Shown: positions 8,535 to 17,815, numbered from the stretch's first letter. The stretch is DNA of 64,000 nucleotides from Lentibacter sp. (GCA_016744435.1 JADGEJ010000019.1:1-64000), one strand, 5' to 3'. The notes: generated by a model not told the origin, from the sequence alone. Program-made: numbers and translations.

Positions 8535-8612
8535 CTTTTTCTTTCTCAAAATATCCCGGGGGGTGCGGGGGGCTGGCCCCCCGCTTCCGTCGGATTTGCA
8601 CAGTAATTCGAA
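8535..8612. repeat. Dispersed palindromic repeat, copy A
   Basis: The element runs from TTTTTCTTTCTCAAAATATC through a GC-rich hairpin (GCGGGGGGC at 8565-8573 with GCCCCCCGC at 8576-8584) to a right end CGTCGGATTT...CAGTAATTCGAAA. The same left end, hairpin and right end recur near 49.8 kb, and partial copies occur at 12.38 and 23.28 kb. All copies are at gene 3' ends, so they may act as terminators. Confidence 0.75.
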
Positions 8613-8613
8613 A

Positions 8614-10626
8614 TCAGGCCGCGAGGCCACGCCCTTTTAGCAAAGCTTCGACGCCCGGCATACGTCCGCGAAACGCCCGGTAGAGCTCAGCCGCGTCTCG
8701 CGAACCGCCAGTCGAGAGGATGTTCGCCTCAAGCGACGCGGCCAACTCACCGTCAAAAGCATCGCCCTTTTCCTCAAAGGCTGCGAAGGCGTCAGCATCC
8801 ATAACCTCAGACCACATGTAAGAATAATACCCGCTTGAATAGCCGTCCCCCGCAAAGACATGCGCAAAATGCGGCGTTGCGTGGCGCATCGTGATGGCAC
8901 GCGGCATGCCCATTCCGTCCAATATTTCCGCCTGACGTGCTATAGGATCAGACGGCGGTGTACCTTCGTGGAACTCCAGATCAACCATCGCCGAGGCGAC
9001 ATATTCCACCGTCTGAAAGCCCATGTCGAATGTCGCGACCCCCAAGAGTTTGTCGAGCAGCGCCTTTGGCATCGCCTTTCCAGTTTCGGCGTGTGTGGCA
9101 AATTCGGCCAACACTTCGGGCACGTCCAACCAATGCTCGTAAAGCTGGCTTGGCAGTTCAACAAAGTCGCGCGCCACAGAGGTTCCGGAAATGCTCTCAT
9201 AAGTCACGTTTGACAGCATCTGGTGTAGCGCGTGGCCAAATTCATGAAACAGCGTGCGCGCGTCGTCATAGCTAAGCAGCGCAGGCTCACCCTTGGCAAA
9301 GTTGCACACGTTGATCACAACGGGCGTTTGCGGCTCAGGGAATTTTGCCTGACCACGCATCGCCGAACACCAAGCGCCTGAGCGTTTAGAGTCGCGCGCG
9401 AAATAATCACCGATGAAAACCGCCAAGTGCTTGCCGTCGCGTGTGACGTCCCAAGCACGGCAATCTTCATGGTAAAGCGGCACGTCGAGCGGTGTAAACT
9501 TGAGCCCGAATAGCCGCGTGGCACAGGCAAAGCTGGCCTCGATCATCCGTTCCAACTGGAAGTATGGCTTCACCTCGGCCTCGTTCAGATCGTGCTCAGC
9601 AACACGGCGTTTGTCAGCGTAGTATCGCCAGTCCCAAGCTTCAAGCGCGCCATTGAAACCATCTTCGTGCATCATCGCGGTGAGCACCTCGGCGTCGGCG
9701 TCGGCTTGGGCTTTCGCGGGCGCCCAAACGTCGTTCAAAAGCTGGCGCACCGCAGCTGGCTTGCCGGCCATTTCTGTTTCAAGTTTGTAGTCAGCGAAGC
9801 TCGCGTATCCTAGCAATTGTGCCCTTTCGTGGCGCAGTTGCAATATCTCGGTGCAGATATCGCGGTTGTCTGTCACCCCTCCATTGGCCCCGCGAGCGAC
9901 CCAGGCCTCAAAGGCCTTTTGGCGCAGATCACGTCGAGGCGAGAACTGCAGGAACGGCACGATCAGCGATCGTGATAGTGTCACTACTGGCCCGTCAACA
10001 CCTTTCTCAACACCAGCCGCGCGCGCGGTTTCAACCACGAATTCGGGCAAGCCTTCCAAGTCGGCCTCCGTGAGCGCCATAAACCAGCTACGCTCGTCGG
10101 CCAGCACATTCTGGGTAAACGCGGTGCCCAGCTCGGCGAGGCGTGATTTGATCTCAGCCATGCGCGTGTCTTCCGCCCCTGTCAGCGCGGCCCCTGCGCG
10201 CAAGAAGCTTCGTCGGGTAAGCATCAGCACGCGCCCCTGCTCACTGCTCAGGCTCATGGTCTCGCGCGCCTCCCAGACAGCCTCGACCCGCGCAAACAAC
10301 GCTTTATTGGCGGTGATACGCGAGGAATGCTGCGCCAGCTTTGGTGAAAAATCTCGCTGCAGGGCTTCCCGCTCAGGGTTACTGTCTGCACCTGCGACTG
10401 TGAAAAACACCGAAAGCACCTTGTCGAGCGCTTCACCCGCGCTCTCAAGCGCGCCGATGACATTGTCAAAATCAGCCTCGCGAGTGTCAGACGCGATAGC
10501 GGCGATCTCTGCCTCATGTTCCGCAAGTGCCACATCAAGGGCAGGGGCGAAGTCTTGATCCGAAATCGCCTCGAAAGGCGCTATTTGGAAATCTGTAGTC
10601 CAGTCCTGCAAAAGCGGGTTTTTCAT
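8614..10626 (-). CDS. M3 family metallopeptidase (peptidyl-dipeptidase Dcp/oligopeptidase A type)
   Basis: This 670-aa cytosolic zinc oligopeptidase degrades short peptides. The zinc motif is HEFGH at residues 461-465 (TLFHEFGHALHQ). The third ligand is expected in the downstream ISGTSVARDFVELPSQ region, which resembles Dcp more than OpdA. The N-terminal helical domain also follows the Dcp pattern (DFDNVIGALESAGEALDKVL). The C-terminus (SGYYSYMWSEVMDADAF) is typical of M3A enzymes. There is no signal peptide. It is monocistronic on the minus strand, with the repeat copy A at its 3' end. The Dcp versus OpdA choice is moderately supported. Confidence 0.92.
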   Translation of the reverse strand: MKNPLLQDWTTDFQIAPFEAISDQDFAPALDVALAEHEAEIAAIASDTREADFDNVIGALESAGEALDKVLSVFFTVAGADSNPEREALQRDFSPKLAQHSSRITANKALFARVEAVWEARETMSLSSEQGRVLMLTRRSFLRAGAALTGAEDTRMAEIKSRLAELGTAFTQNVLADERSWFMALTEADLEGLPEFVVETARAAGVEKGVDGPVVTLSRSLIVPFLQFSPRRDLRQKAFEAWVARGANGGVTDNRDICTEILQLRHERAQLLGYASFADYKLETEMAGKPAAVRQLLNDVWAPAKAQADADAEVLTAMMHEDGFNGALEAWDWRYYADKRRVAEHDLNEAEVKPYFQLERMIEASFACATRLFGLKFTPLDVPLYHEDCRAWDVTRDGKHLAVFIGDYFARDSKRSGAWCSAMRGQAKFPEPQTPVVINVCNFAKGEPALLSYDDARTLFHEFGHALHQMLSNVTYESISGTSVARDFVELPSQLYEHWLDVPEVLAEFATHAETGKAMPKALLDKLLGVATFDMGFQTVEYVASAMVDLEFHEGTPPSDPIARQAEILDGMGMPRAITMRHATPHFAHVFAGDGYSSGYYSYMWSEVMDADAFAAFEEKGDAFDGELAASLEANILSTGGSRDAAELYRAFRGRMPGVEALLKGRGLAA

Positions 10627-10656
10627 CGAGTGTCTCTCCTTAGGGTTGGCCCCAAA

Positions 10657-10857
10657 CTAAGCCTTCTCGCGGCGTGCTTCAATCAGGGTAGCAAAAGGTT
10701 TTGTCTTACCCAGCATCCCAACCGCGACAACTGGTACGCAATAACCAAGATCACCCATGAAGCGGGTACATTGCTGTCCTGTGACTGCACATTTTCCTCG
10801 CCACTCGGGCAGAGCTTGGCCAGTGACCGTGACGTGACGGTGTGTTCTGCCTGTCAA
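10657..10857 (-). CDS. Possible small cysteine-containing ORF (uncertain)
   Basis: This 66-aa reading frame fills most of the 271-bp interval between the M3 peptidase and the MoeB-like gene. It starts at TTG and has three cysteines (KCAVTGQQC and GYCVPV), with codon use that looks plausible for this genome. There is no convincing ribosome binding site and I recognise no family. It may be a real small gene, a gene remnant or chance. Nothing else is apparent in this interval. Confidence 0.25.
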   Translation of the reverse strand: MTGRTHRHVTVTGQALPEWRGKCAVTGQQCTRFMGDLGYCVPVVAVGMLGKTKPFATLIEARREKA

Positions 10858-10897
10858 TTGGCATGGAAGACACTCAAGGTATCATCGCTGATCTGGC

Positions 10898-11914
10898 TCA
10901 GGTGCTCTGACAAATCGGGCAATCCTCGCGCGGCGCGAGCTTGATCTTGCGGCTCTCGCCATAAAGCCCGTCATAGATCAGCATTTCGCCGCGAATTATC
11001 TGGCCAGCGCCGGTGATCAGCTTGACGGCTTCAAGCGCCATCATCGAGCCGACCACTCCGGGCAGAGGCCCGATAACCCCCGCTTCTGCACAGGATGGAG
11101 CAAGGCCCGGCGCAGGCGCTTCTGGGAAGATACATTGGTAGCACGGCCCGCCTTTGGCCACGTCAAACACCGAAAGCTGCCCCTCCCATTGCGCCAACGC
11201 GCCCGAGATAAGCGGCTTACCAAGCTTCACAGAAATTCGATTTGCAAGGTAGCGTGTTTCGAAGTTGTCAGTGCCGTCGACGATGACGTCGTAGTCGGAA
11301 AAAAGCTGTTCCGCGATCTCCTCTGTCAGCCGCCTCTGGTAGGGCTGCAATGTGATAAACGGGTTGAGCGCGGCCATCGCCTGCACAGCCGACTGCACCT
11401 TTGGCAAGCCAATCGTGCCTTCGCCGTGAATAACCTGCCGCTGCATATTGGTGTGTTCGACCATGTCGTCATCAATCACGCCGATCGTGCCCACCCCCGC
11501 CGCGGCCAGATACATCAACACCGGAGAGCCAAGCCCCCCTGCGCCAATGACCAAAACTTTGGATTGTTTCAGTTTTTTCTGCCCCGGCCCGCCTACTTCG
11601 CGTAAAACAATATGGCGGGCATAGCGCTCAAGCTCAGCCTCTCTAAAGGTGCCCTGTTGTTCAGGCTCGGTGCTGACAGGCATAGGCACCCGAGCTTTCA
11701 GCCTCGCCAAACCAAAGCTGTAAAGCCCCACCAAAACCGCTGCGCTGCCAAGCATCGCCAGCGGCATGGCATTGCCATCAGGCAATATCAACTGCAGGCT
11801 CAGAACTGCGGCAAATGCCAGCGCCATCAGGCTCCAGGTCATCGGCTTGGGCCATTTCAAAAAGCTGCCCAACGCCCAAAGCACGGCCATGATCCCGAGG
11901 GCCGTAAGTACCAT
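10898..11914 (-). CDS. moeB: Membrane-anchored MoeB/ThiF-type adenylyltransferase
   Basis: This 338-aa protein has an E1-like core with ATP-binding motif GAGGLGSPVLMYLAAAG at about residue 125. It adenylates the C-terminal glycine of a sulfur carrier such as MoaD or ThiS. Zinc cysteines appear as CYQC and CPIC, with the family cysteine in APSCAEAGVIGPL. The first 75 residues are unusual: two to three hydrophobic segments, suggesting an inner-membrane anchor absent from E. coli MoeB. No C-terminal rhodanese domain is present. The start overlaps the dut stop (TGATG), so it is coupled to dut and coaBC upstream. Confidence 0.85.
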   Translation of the reverse strand: MVLTALGIMAVLWALGSFLKWPKPMTWSLMALAFAAVLSLQLILPDGNAMPLAMLGSAAVLVGLYSFGLARLKARVPMPVSTEPEQQGTFREAELERYARHIVLREVGGPGQKKLKQSKVLVIGAGGLGSPVLMYLAAAGVGTIGVIDDDMVEHTNMQRQVIHGEGTIGLPKVQSAVQAMAALNPFITLQPYQRRLTEEIAEQLFSDYDVIVDGTDNFETRYLANRISVKLGKPLISGALAQWEGQLSVFDVAKGGPCYQCIFPEAPAPGLAPSCAEAGVIGPLPGVVGSMMALEAVKLITGAGQIIRGEMLIYDGLYGESRKIKLAPREDCPICQST

Positions 11915-12369
11915 CAGCCGCGCCCCGTTGAGCCAAAGCCGCCTGAGCCGCGCGCGGTATCTGACAAACCCTCGGCCAACTCAAACCGCGCCTGCACCAC
12001 TGGAGCCACGACCATCTGTGCAATCCGCTCGCCGTGCTTTACCGTAAAAGCCTCGCTGCCAGCATTCATCACGATCACCCCAAGAGGGCCGCGATAATCC
12101 GCATCAATCGTACCAGGGCTGTTGGGCAAGGTGATCCCGTGTTTCAGTGCCAAGCCCGAGCGCGGCCTCAGCTGCACTTCATAGCCCATCGGAATTTCAA
12201 TCCGCAGTCCCGTCGGCACCAAAGCACGTGCGCCCGCCTCCAGAACGACTTCGCCGCGATCAGCTAAATTCGCCCGCACGTCAGCGCCCGCCGCCCCGGC
12301 ACTTTCGTATGACGGCAGCCCCAACGCTCGGTCGGCACTCTCGTCCCATGTGAATTTTACAGTGACCAC
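11914..12369 (-). CDS. dut: dUTP diphosphatase
   Basis: This 151-aa trimeric dUTPase hydrolyses dUTP to dUMP and diphosphate, keeping uracil out of DNA and feeding dTMP synthesis. Conserved motifs are in order: AGADVRAN (motif 1), [11 protein letters not shown] (motif 2), [18 protein letters not shown] (motif 3), [11 protein letters not shown] (motif 4) and [12 protein letters not shown] (motif 5, the C-terminal arm). Length is standard. It sits between coaBC and the MoeB-like gene on the minus strand. The dut-coaBC neighbourhood is common in proteobacteria. Confidence 0.96.
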   Translation of the reverse strand: MVTVKFTWDESADRALGLPSYESAGAAGADVRANLADRGEVVLEAGARALVPTGLRIEIPMGYEVQLRPRSGLALKHGITLPNSPGTIDADYRGPLGVIVMNAGSEAFTVKHGERIAQMVVAPVVQARFELAEGLSDTARGSGGFGSTGRG

Positions 12370-12375
12370 ACTCAG

Positions 12376-12405
12376 CTCTTTTTCTTCGCTAAAATACTCA
12401 AAACC
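12376..12405. repeat. Dispersed repeat, truncated copy B
   Basis: GCTCTTTTTCTTCGCTAAAA followed by ATACTCAAAAC matches the left end of copies A, C and D but lacks the GC hairpin. It lies between the coaBC stop and the dut start. Confidence 0.5.
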
Positions 12406-13599
12406 CTAGGCCAGCGCCCCAGCGATGCGCTCTGCGAGTTTGCGCGCCACTTGGTCTTTGCCCATACGTGGCCAGCCTTCCACACCAGCATCAGTGATCA
12501 GGTGAACCGCGTTCTCTGAGCCGCCCATGATGCCTGTTTCAGGGCTCACGTCGTTGGCAACAATCCAGTCGCAGCCCTTGCGCTGTCGCTTGGCCGTGGC
12601 GTTGTCGACAACATCGTCGGTCTCAGCCGCAAAGCCCACAACAAGCCCCGGGCGGCCCTTTTTCATTTGGCTCACTTCCGCCAGAATGTCGGGGTTCTCG
12701 GCAAATTCCAGAATTGGCAATGCCCCTTTGACCTTCTTTATCTTGCTGCCGCTTTCGCGCTTTACGCGCCAGTCCGCCACGGCGGCAGCAAACACACCCG
12801 CGTCAACGGGCAATACGCCCTCAACCGCGTCTAGCATTTCGGCCGCGCTTTGCACCGCGATAACCTCAACTCCCGCTGGCGGCAGCACATCGGCAGGGCC
12901 TGTCACGAAGATGACATCAGCGCCCAAAGCTGCCAGCGCAGAGGCGATAGCCGTGCCTTGCGCGCCTGACGAGCGGTTGGCGATATAGCGCACCGGGTCG
13001 ATCGGCTCATGCGTCGGCCCCGACGTTACCAGCACGCGCTTGCCTTTGAGCGGGCCATTTGCCAGCACTCGGCCAATAGCTTCGATGATCTCAAAAGGCT
13101 CGGCCATACGCCCCGGCCCGTACTCGCCACAAGCCATGCCGCCCTCGTTTGGACCGACAACATGCATGCCATCGCCCTGCAACGTCGCCAAATTGCGCTG
13201 CGTTGAAGCGCGCTCCCACATCCGTATATTCATCGAGGGTGCAATCATAACTGGCGTATCCGTCGCCATCAAAAGCGTGGTTGCCAAGTCGTCGGCGTGC
13301 CCCCCTGCCATTTTCGCCATCAAGTCAGCGGTTGCAGGCGCCACGACAACCAAGTCAGCAACACGCGACAGTTGGATATGTCCCATCTCGGCTTCATCCG
13401 TCAGATCAAACAGGTCTGTATAGGCCTTTTCGCCCGCCAAAGCGGCAACTGACAGCGGTGTGACAAACTGCTGTGCAGCGCGCGTCATCACTGGCGTGAC
13501 TGCTGCGCCGTGTTCTTGCAAACGCCGGATCAGATCAAGGCATTTATAGGCCGCGATACCGCCACCGATGATCAGAAGGATTCTCTTGCCAGCCAGCAT
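12406..13599 (-). CDS. coaBC: Bifunctional phosphopantothenoylcysteine decarboxylase/phosphopantothenate-cysteine ligase
   Basis: This 397-aa enzyme does two steps of coenzyme A synthesis. The N-terminal flavoprotein CoaC half begins with GKRILLIIGGGIAAYK and carries the active-site cysteine in GMACGEYGPGRMAE at about residue 158. The CoaB ligase half begins near KGKRVLVTSGPTHEPIDPVR and has the lysine-rich strap KIKKVKGALPILEFAENPD. The track ORF has 14 extra residues. I chose the ATG at 13599 because GGAGG lies 5 nt upstream and the domain starts at once. CoA supply is relevant to the CoA-thioester pathway genes elsewhere in the window. Confidence 0.95.
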   Translation of the reverse strand: MLAGKRILLIIGGGIAAYKCLDLIRRLQEHGAAVTPVMTRAAQQFVTPLSVAALAGEKAYTDLFDLTDEAEMGHIQLSRVADLVVVAPATADLMAKMAGGHADDLATTLLMATDTPVMIAPSMNIRMWERASTQRNLATLQGDGMHVVGPNEGGMACGEYGPGRMAEPFEIIEAIGRVLANGPLKGKRVLVTSGPTHEPIDPVRYIANRSSGAQGTAIASALAALGADVIFVTGPADVLPPAGVEVIAVQSAAEMLDAVEGVLPVDAGVFAAAVADWRVKRESGSKIKKVKGALPILEFAENPDILAEVSQMKKGRPGLVVGFAAETDDVVDNATAKRQRKGCDWIVANDVSPETGIMGGSENAVHLITDAGVEGWPRMGKDQVARKLAERIAGALA

Positions 13600-13740
13600 C
13601 GTGACCTCCGCTTTGTTTTGCCCCACAACAGTTAAGGCCAAGGCGGCGCAAACTCAATGCCACTTCGATCAGCCCCGCTTATGGCCTTCCACACAAATGA
13701 GAATTGGCCAAGCCTTCTGCGCCGCCTTAGCCTCTGGTCC

Positions 13741-14421
13741 ATGACATATGATTTATACATTGGCGACCGGGCGTTTTCGAGCTGGTCATTGCGCGGCTGG
13801 CTCATGCTTGAAAAGTTTGACCTGCCTCACCGAGCTCATCTTGTCGGGCTTTACTCCGGTACCATGGCCGAAGACTTGGCCGAGTTTGCGCCCGCACGCC
13901 TTGTGCCTGTGATGTGCGATGAGGCTGGCGCGGTTATTTTCGACAGCCTCGCCATGGCCGAAACTTTGGCCGAACGACACCCCGAGGCGGGGCTTTGGCC
14001 CGCAGACCCAACAGCGCGGGCCTATGCCCGTTCCATAACCGCCGAGTTGCACGCAGGTTTTAGTGCTCTGCGCGGTGATTGTGCCATGCAGCTGTTTCAC
14101 CAGTGGGTTGGCTTTGAGCCTTCAGAGGCTGTGCAAGCTGACTTGCGACGCCTTGAAGTGCTGTTTGAAATTGCTCGCGAGCGCTATGGAGCCGATGGCC
14201 CCTGGCTCTTTGGGACATACTCGCTTGCCGATGCGTTTTATGCGCCCGTCGCGGCTCGCATCGCAGGCTATGGCCTCAAAGTGAACCCCGTGGTGCAAGC
14301 CTATGTAGACACAACGCTGGCTGATCCGAGCTTTCGAGCTTGGCGCGCGGAAGGCCTAGGCGTCAGTTATGAGCCCTTCCCCTACCCCCAGCCATTGGAA
14401 AAGGCCCCTTGGCCAGCCTAA
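13741..14421 (+). CDS. Glutathione S-transferase
   Basis: This 226-aa protein has a thioredoxin-like N-terminal domain with the active-site serine region DRAFSSWSLRGWLMLEKF at about residues 8-25, the cis-proline turn LVPVM and the glutathione-binding motif DSLAMAETLAERHP. An all-helical C-terminal domain follows. It is predicted to conjugate or reduce substrates with glutathione in the cytosol; the substrate is unknown. The start at ATG 13741 matches the usual GST beginning, so the 28-residue upstream part of the track ORF is dropped. gshB lies about 3 kb away but on the opposite strand. Confidence 0.88.
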   Translation: MTYDLYIGDRAFSSWSLRGWLMLEKFDLPHRAHLVGLYSGTMAEDLAEFAPARLVPVMCDEAGAVIFDSLAMAETLAERHPEAGLWPADPTARAYARSITAELHAGFSALRGDCAMQLFHQWVGFEPSEAVQADLRRLEVLFEIARERYGADGPWLFGTYSLADAFYAPVAARIAGYGLKVNPVVQAYVDTTLADPSFRAWRAEGLGVSYEPFPYPQPLEKAPWPA

Positions 14422-14423
14422 TG

Positions 14424-14471
14424 TTAACTTGCGTTAACCAATTGTAAACAAAGCCTGCCTACTCGTTAACC
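14424..14471 (+). promoter_or_regulatory. Candidate CtrA-type TTAA motifs before comM
   Basis: TTAA at 14424-14427 and TTAACC at 14434-14439 are separated by 6 bases, one short of the canonical TTAA-N7-TTAA CtrA box. A third TTAACC occurs at 14466-14471, just before the AGAGGAG ribosome binding site. The role is inferred from motif resemblance alone. Confidence 0.4.
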
Positions 14472-14485
14472 AAAGAGGAGGCTGC

Positions 14486-16000
14486 ATGGTTGCACGCACA
14501 TACACCGTGGCGTTTGAAGGCGTCGTGGCCCGCCCTGTTGAGGTGCAATGCGCTGTCACGGCGGGTTTGCCGGCATTCTCGATTGTCGGCCTGCCTGACA
14601 AGGCGGTGTCAGAAGCGCGTGATCGCGTGCGTGCTGCGCTGTCTTCCATGTCGATAGCGCTGCCCTCCAAGCGGATCACCATCAATCTTTCCCCAGCTGA
14701 TCTGCCCAAAGAAGGCAGCCACTTTGACTTGCCGATTGCTTTGGCATTGCTGGCGGCGTTAGAGGTATTGCCGCAAGACGCTGTCGAAACCGTGACCTCG
14801 CTTGGCGAGTTGTCTCTCGATGGGGCCTTGATGCCCGTCATCGGCGCTTTGCCTGCTGCCCTTGCAGCGGCTGAGGCCCAGCGCAGCCTGATTTGCCCTG
14901 AGAAGTCAGGCGCTGAAGCAGCTTGGGTTGAGGCCGCCCAAGTGATCGCGCCCGAAACGCTGCTGCACTGCATTCAACACCTCAACGGCCAGCGCTCACT
15001 TGATCCGGCCAAGCCCGGCGAAGTTACGACGGGAGACAGCCTGCGAGACCTGCGTGACGTAAAAGGACAGGAACGCGCCAAACGCGCTTTAGAAATCGCG
15101 GCAGCGGGACGGCACCATATGATGATGATCGGCTCGCCGGGTGCGGGCAAGTCAATGCTCGCGGCGCGCTTGCCGTCTATCTTACCGGTGCTTTCACCCG
15201 CAGAGGCGCTCGAAACTTCAATGATCCACTCACTATCAGGCTTGCTTAAAGAGGGCGGCATTTCTCGACTGCGCCCATTTCGCGAGCCACACCACACCGC
15301 GTCGATGGCGGCGATTGTCGGCGGGGGGCGCAGCGCCAAGCCCGGCGAGATCAGTCTTGCCCACAATGGTGTCTTGTTCATGGACGAATTCCCTGAGTTT
15401 CCGCGCACCGTGCTGGAGACGCTCCGCCAGCCCATTGAAACTGGCGAGATTGTGGTCAGCCGTGCGAATGCTCATGTTCGCTACCCCTGCCGTTTCCTGC
15501 TGGTAGCTGCCGCAAACCCCTGCAAATGCGGCTATTTATTTGACGCCGCGCGCGCCTGTGCACGCGTGCCTTTGTGTGGAGAAGACTACTTGGGCCGCAT
15601 CTCTGGGCCGCTGATGGACAGGTTTGATCTACGCTTAGATGTGCCGCCTGTTTCGCTGTCAGACCTCGACTTGCCCAGCGCTGGCGACAGCTCGGCCGAC
15701 GTGGCGGCACGCGTGGAGGCTGCCCGCGCTTTACAAGCAACACGGTTTCACGACGCGAGCGGCGTGCACCTTAACGCCGACGCGGAAGGCGAATTGCTGG
15801 AAGACATCGCAGCGCCCGATGCTGAGGGTCGGGGGTTTCTGCTCAAGGTTGCCGACAAATTCGGCCTCACCGCGCGCGGCTATCATCGCGTTTTGCGCGT
15901 CGCCCGCACGATTGCCGACCTTGAAGGCGCAGCCGATGTGCGCGCGCCGCATGTCGCCGAGGCTGTCAGCTTTCGCGTTCAGGCGCTGAAAGAGAGTTGA
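14486..16000 (+). CDS. comM: ComM/YifB-type Mg-chelatase-like AAA+ ATPase
   Basis: This 504-aa protein has an N-terminal Lon-like domain (FSIVGLPDKAVSEARDRVRA), a AAA+ core with Walker A GSPGAGKS at residues 216-223 and Walker B LFMDEFPEF, the ANPCKCGYL cysteine motif and the C-terminal Mg-chelatase domain (LTARGYHRVLRVARTIADLE). ComM is a hexameric helicase that promotes branch migration during natural transformation, and homologues matter for gene-transfer-agent DNA uptake in Rhodobacter. AGAGGAG precedes the ATG. Its 3' end overlaps the convergent hydrolase gene by 35 nt. TTAA motifs upstream suggest CtrA control. Confidence 0.94.
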   Translation: MVARTYTVAFEGVVARPVEVQCAVTAGLPAFSIVGLPDKAVSEARDRVRAALSSMSIALPSKRITINLSPADLPKEGSHFDLPIALALLAALEVLPQDAVETVTSLGELSLDGALMPVIGALPAALAAAEAQRSLICPEKSGAEAAWVEAAQVIAPETLLHCIQHLNGQRSLDPAKPGEVTTGDSLRDLRDVKGQERAKRALEIAAAGRHHMMMIGSPGAGKSMLAARLPSILPVLSPAEALETSMIHSLSGLLKEGGISRLRPFREPHHTASMAAIVGGGRSAKPGEISLAHNGVLFMDEFPEFPRTVLETLRQPIETGEIVVSRANAHVRYPCRFLLVAAANPCKCGYLFDAARACARVPLCGEDYLGRISGPLMDRFDLRLDVPPVSLSDLDLPSAGDSSADVAARVEAARALQATRFHDASGVHLNADAEGELLEDIAAPDAEGRGFLLKVADKFGLTARGYHRVLRVARTIADLEGAADVRAPHVAEAVSFRVQALKES

Positions 16001-16883
16001 TCCAACCCGCGATTTGACCAAGCGTTCTTCCGGCTTCAGGCATAAAGCCATGAACTATCGGCCAGACATGGGGCAGATCGTGCTCAAGCTTGAACGTCAC
16101 GGCGACGCCTTGCTCCGACAAGTGCTGCGCCATCCGAGTGCTGTCATCACGCAGTATTTCTGTGTCCCCGACGGCCAGCCAAACAGGGCAAGCGCCTGTG
16201 AAGTCTCCAAACAGTGGAGAAGCCCGCGCGTCTTGCGGATCGGCGTCTAACAGATAGTGCTTCTTAAGGTCTTTCACACGGTCTGCAGGCAAAACCACAT
16301 CTGCCTCGGCATTCTCGCTGAACGAGGCGCCCGAAAACGTCACGTCCGTGAGCGGCGAGAGCGCAAAACATCCGGCGGGCGGCTCCAGTTTGAGGCGTAT
16401 TATCTCACTTAAAAGCGCAAGGGCGATGCCGCCACCTGCGCTGTCGCCTCCGATGATAATTTGGCGTGCGGGCACCGTCTCAAGCAGAGCTTTATAAGCA
16501 CTCAGCGCATCGTCGATCGCTGCGGGAAACGGGTTCTCGGGAGCTTTTCGATAGCCAACCAAGACGGCACGTGCATCGGCTTTTTTGCACAGAGTGGCGA
16601 GCATGGCTTTATGGGTGTTTGGCGACCCCATAACATAGGCTCCACCGTGAAAGTAGAGGATGGTAGCGCCCTGCTTGTCGCCTCTTTGCGCCACGTTAAT
16701 TACTGGAAGGCCTGCGAGCTTGCCCGCCTCAAACCGGGTGCCGCGCGGAGCATGAAAGCTGATTTTCGCTTTGAGTTCAAACGCGTGTCGCAACTTCAAC
16801 ACATCAGTGGTGCGCGAGAGCTGGCGCTTCTCGGTCACCCTTAGCCAAAAGTTCATCAACCGTGCGCGCAAACTCGGGGTCAT
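15966..16883 (-). CDS. Alpha/beta hydrolase, hormone-sensitive-lipase type
   Basis: This 305-aa carboxylesterase-like protein has the HSL-family oxyanion motif [13 protein letters not shown] at about residue 80 and the nucleophile elbow [12 protein letters not shown] at about 145. The catalytic Asp is expected in [12 protein letters not shown] and the His in [12 protein letters not shown]. Natural substrates are probably short-chain esters. No signal peptide is visible. The start overlaps the gshB stop (ATGA), so the two are cotranscribed. The end overlaps comM on the opposite strand by 35 nt, an unusually tight convergent arrangement. Confidence 0.88.
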   Translation of the reverse strand: MTPSLRARLMNFWLRVTEKRQLSRTTDVLKLRHAFELKAKISFHAPRGTRFEAGKLAGLPVINVAQRGDKQGATILYFHGGAYVMGSPNTHKAMLATLCKKADARAVLVGYRKAPENPFPAAIDDALSAYKALLETVPARQIIIGGDSAGGGIALALLSEIIRLKLEPPAGCFALSPLTDVTFSGASFSENAEADVVLPADRVKDLKKHYLLDADPQDARASPLFGDFTGACPVWLAVGDTEILRDDSTRMAQHLSEQGVAVTFKLEHDLPHVWPIVHGFMPEAGRTLGQIAGWINSLSAPERES

Positions 16884-17815
16884 GTGCGGCGCGCCTCGAT
16901 GGCTTCCCAGATTTTCTCAGCAATGTTGGTGCCGTCAAAACGCTCCAGCTCTTGGATGCCGGTTGGTGAGGTCACGTTGATCTCGGTGAGGTAGTCGCCG
17001 ATCACGTCGATGCCGACGAAAACTTGGCCTTTTTCCTTGAGGAGTGGGCCGATGCGCGCGCATATTTCGAGGTCGCGTTCGGTGAGGCCGATTTTCTCAG
17101 GCCGCCCGCCGACGTGCATGTTGGAGCGGGTTTCGCCCTTGGCTGGCACGCGGTTGATCGCCCCGACAGGCTCACCGTCTACCAAAATCACCCGCTTGTC
17201 TCCGGCTGAAACGTCAGGCAAAAACTTCTGCATGATCAGTGGTTCGCGGCTGTTGGCGGCGAATAGCTCATGCAACGACGCAAGGTTGCGGTCCTCCGGA
17301 GTGAGGCGGAAAACGCCTGCGCCGCCGTTGCCGTAAAGTGGCTTAAGGATCACATCATTGTGCTTGGCCTTAAAGGCTTTGAGGTCTTCCAAATCGCGTG
17401 CGATCATCGTGGGTGGCGTCAGGTCTGGGTAGTCGAGCACTAGCAATTTTTCAGGATAGTTGCGCACCCAGAAAGGATCATTCACCACCAGCGTGCCGGG
17501 GTGTATGCGATCAAGAATGTGGGTTGTCGTGATGTAGAACATGTCAAACGGCGGGTCTTGACGCAGCCAGACCACGTCAAACTCCGAGAGATCGACCTCG
17601 GCCTGCTCACCCAGCGTGAAGTGGTTGCCAACCTCGCGGCGTACCGTCAGGGGCCAACCGCGCGCCATAACGCGACCTTCGCGGTAGCTAAGCTGCTCAG
17701 GTGTGTAGTAAAACAGCTCATGGCCACGCGCTTGCGCTTCTTCCGCAATGCGAAAGCTGCTGTCAGCGTTGATGTCTATTGGCCCGATCGGGTCCATTTG
17801 GAAGGCAATTTTCAT
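16880..17815 (-). CDS. gshB: Glutathione synthetase
   Basis: This 311-aa ATP-grasp enzyme joins gamma-glutamylcysteine and glycine to make glutathione. It opens with [20 protein letters not shown], typical of GshB. The ATP-grasp core includes [15 protein letters not shown] at about residue 150 and the Mg/ATP-binding segment [20 protein letters not shown] near the C-terminus. Length fits the E. coli enzyme (316 aa). It is followed by the overlapping hydrolase gene. The nearby yraN and rsmI genes form a familiar proteobacterial neighbourhood with gshB. Confidence 0.97.
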   Translation of the reverse strand: MKIAFQMDPIGPIDINADSSFRIAEEAQARGHELFYYTPEQLSYREGRVMARGWPLTVRREVGNHFTLGEQAEVDLSEFDVVWLRQDPPFDMFYITTTHILDRIHPGTLVVNDPFWVRNYPEKLLVLDYPDLTPPTMIARDLEDLKAFKAKHNDVILKPLYGNGGAGVFRLTPEDRNLASLHELFAANSREPLIMQKFLPDVSAGDKRVILVDGEPVGAINRVPAKGETRSNMHVGGRPEKIGLTERDLEICARIGPLLKEKGQVFVGIDVIGDYLTEINVTSPTGIQELERFDGTNIAEKIWEAIEARRT

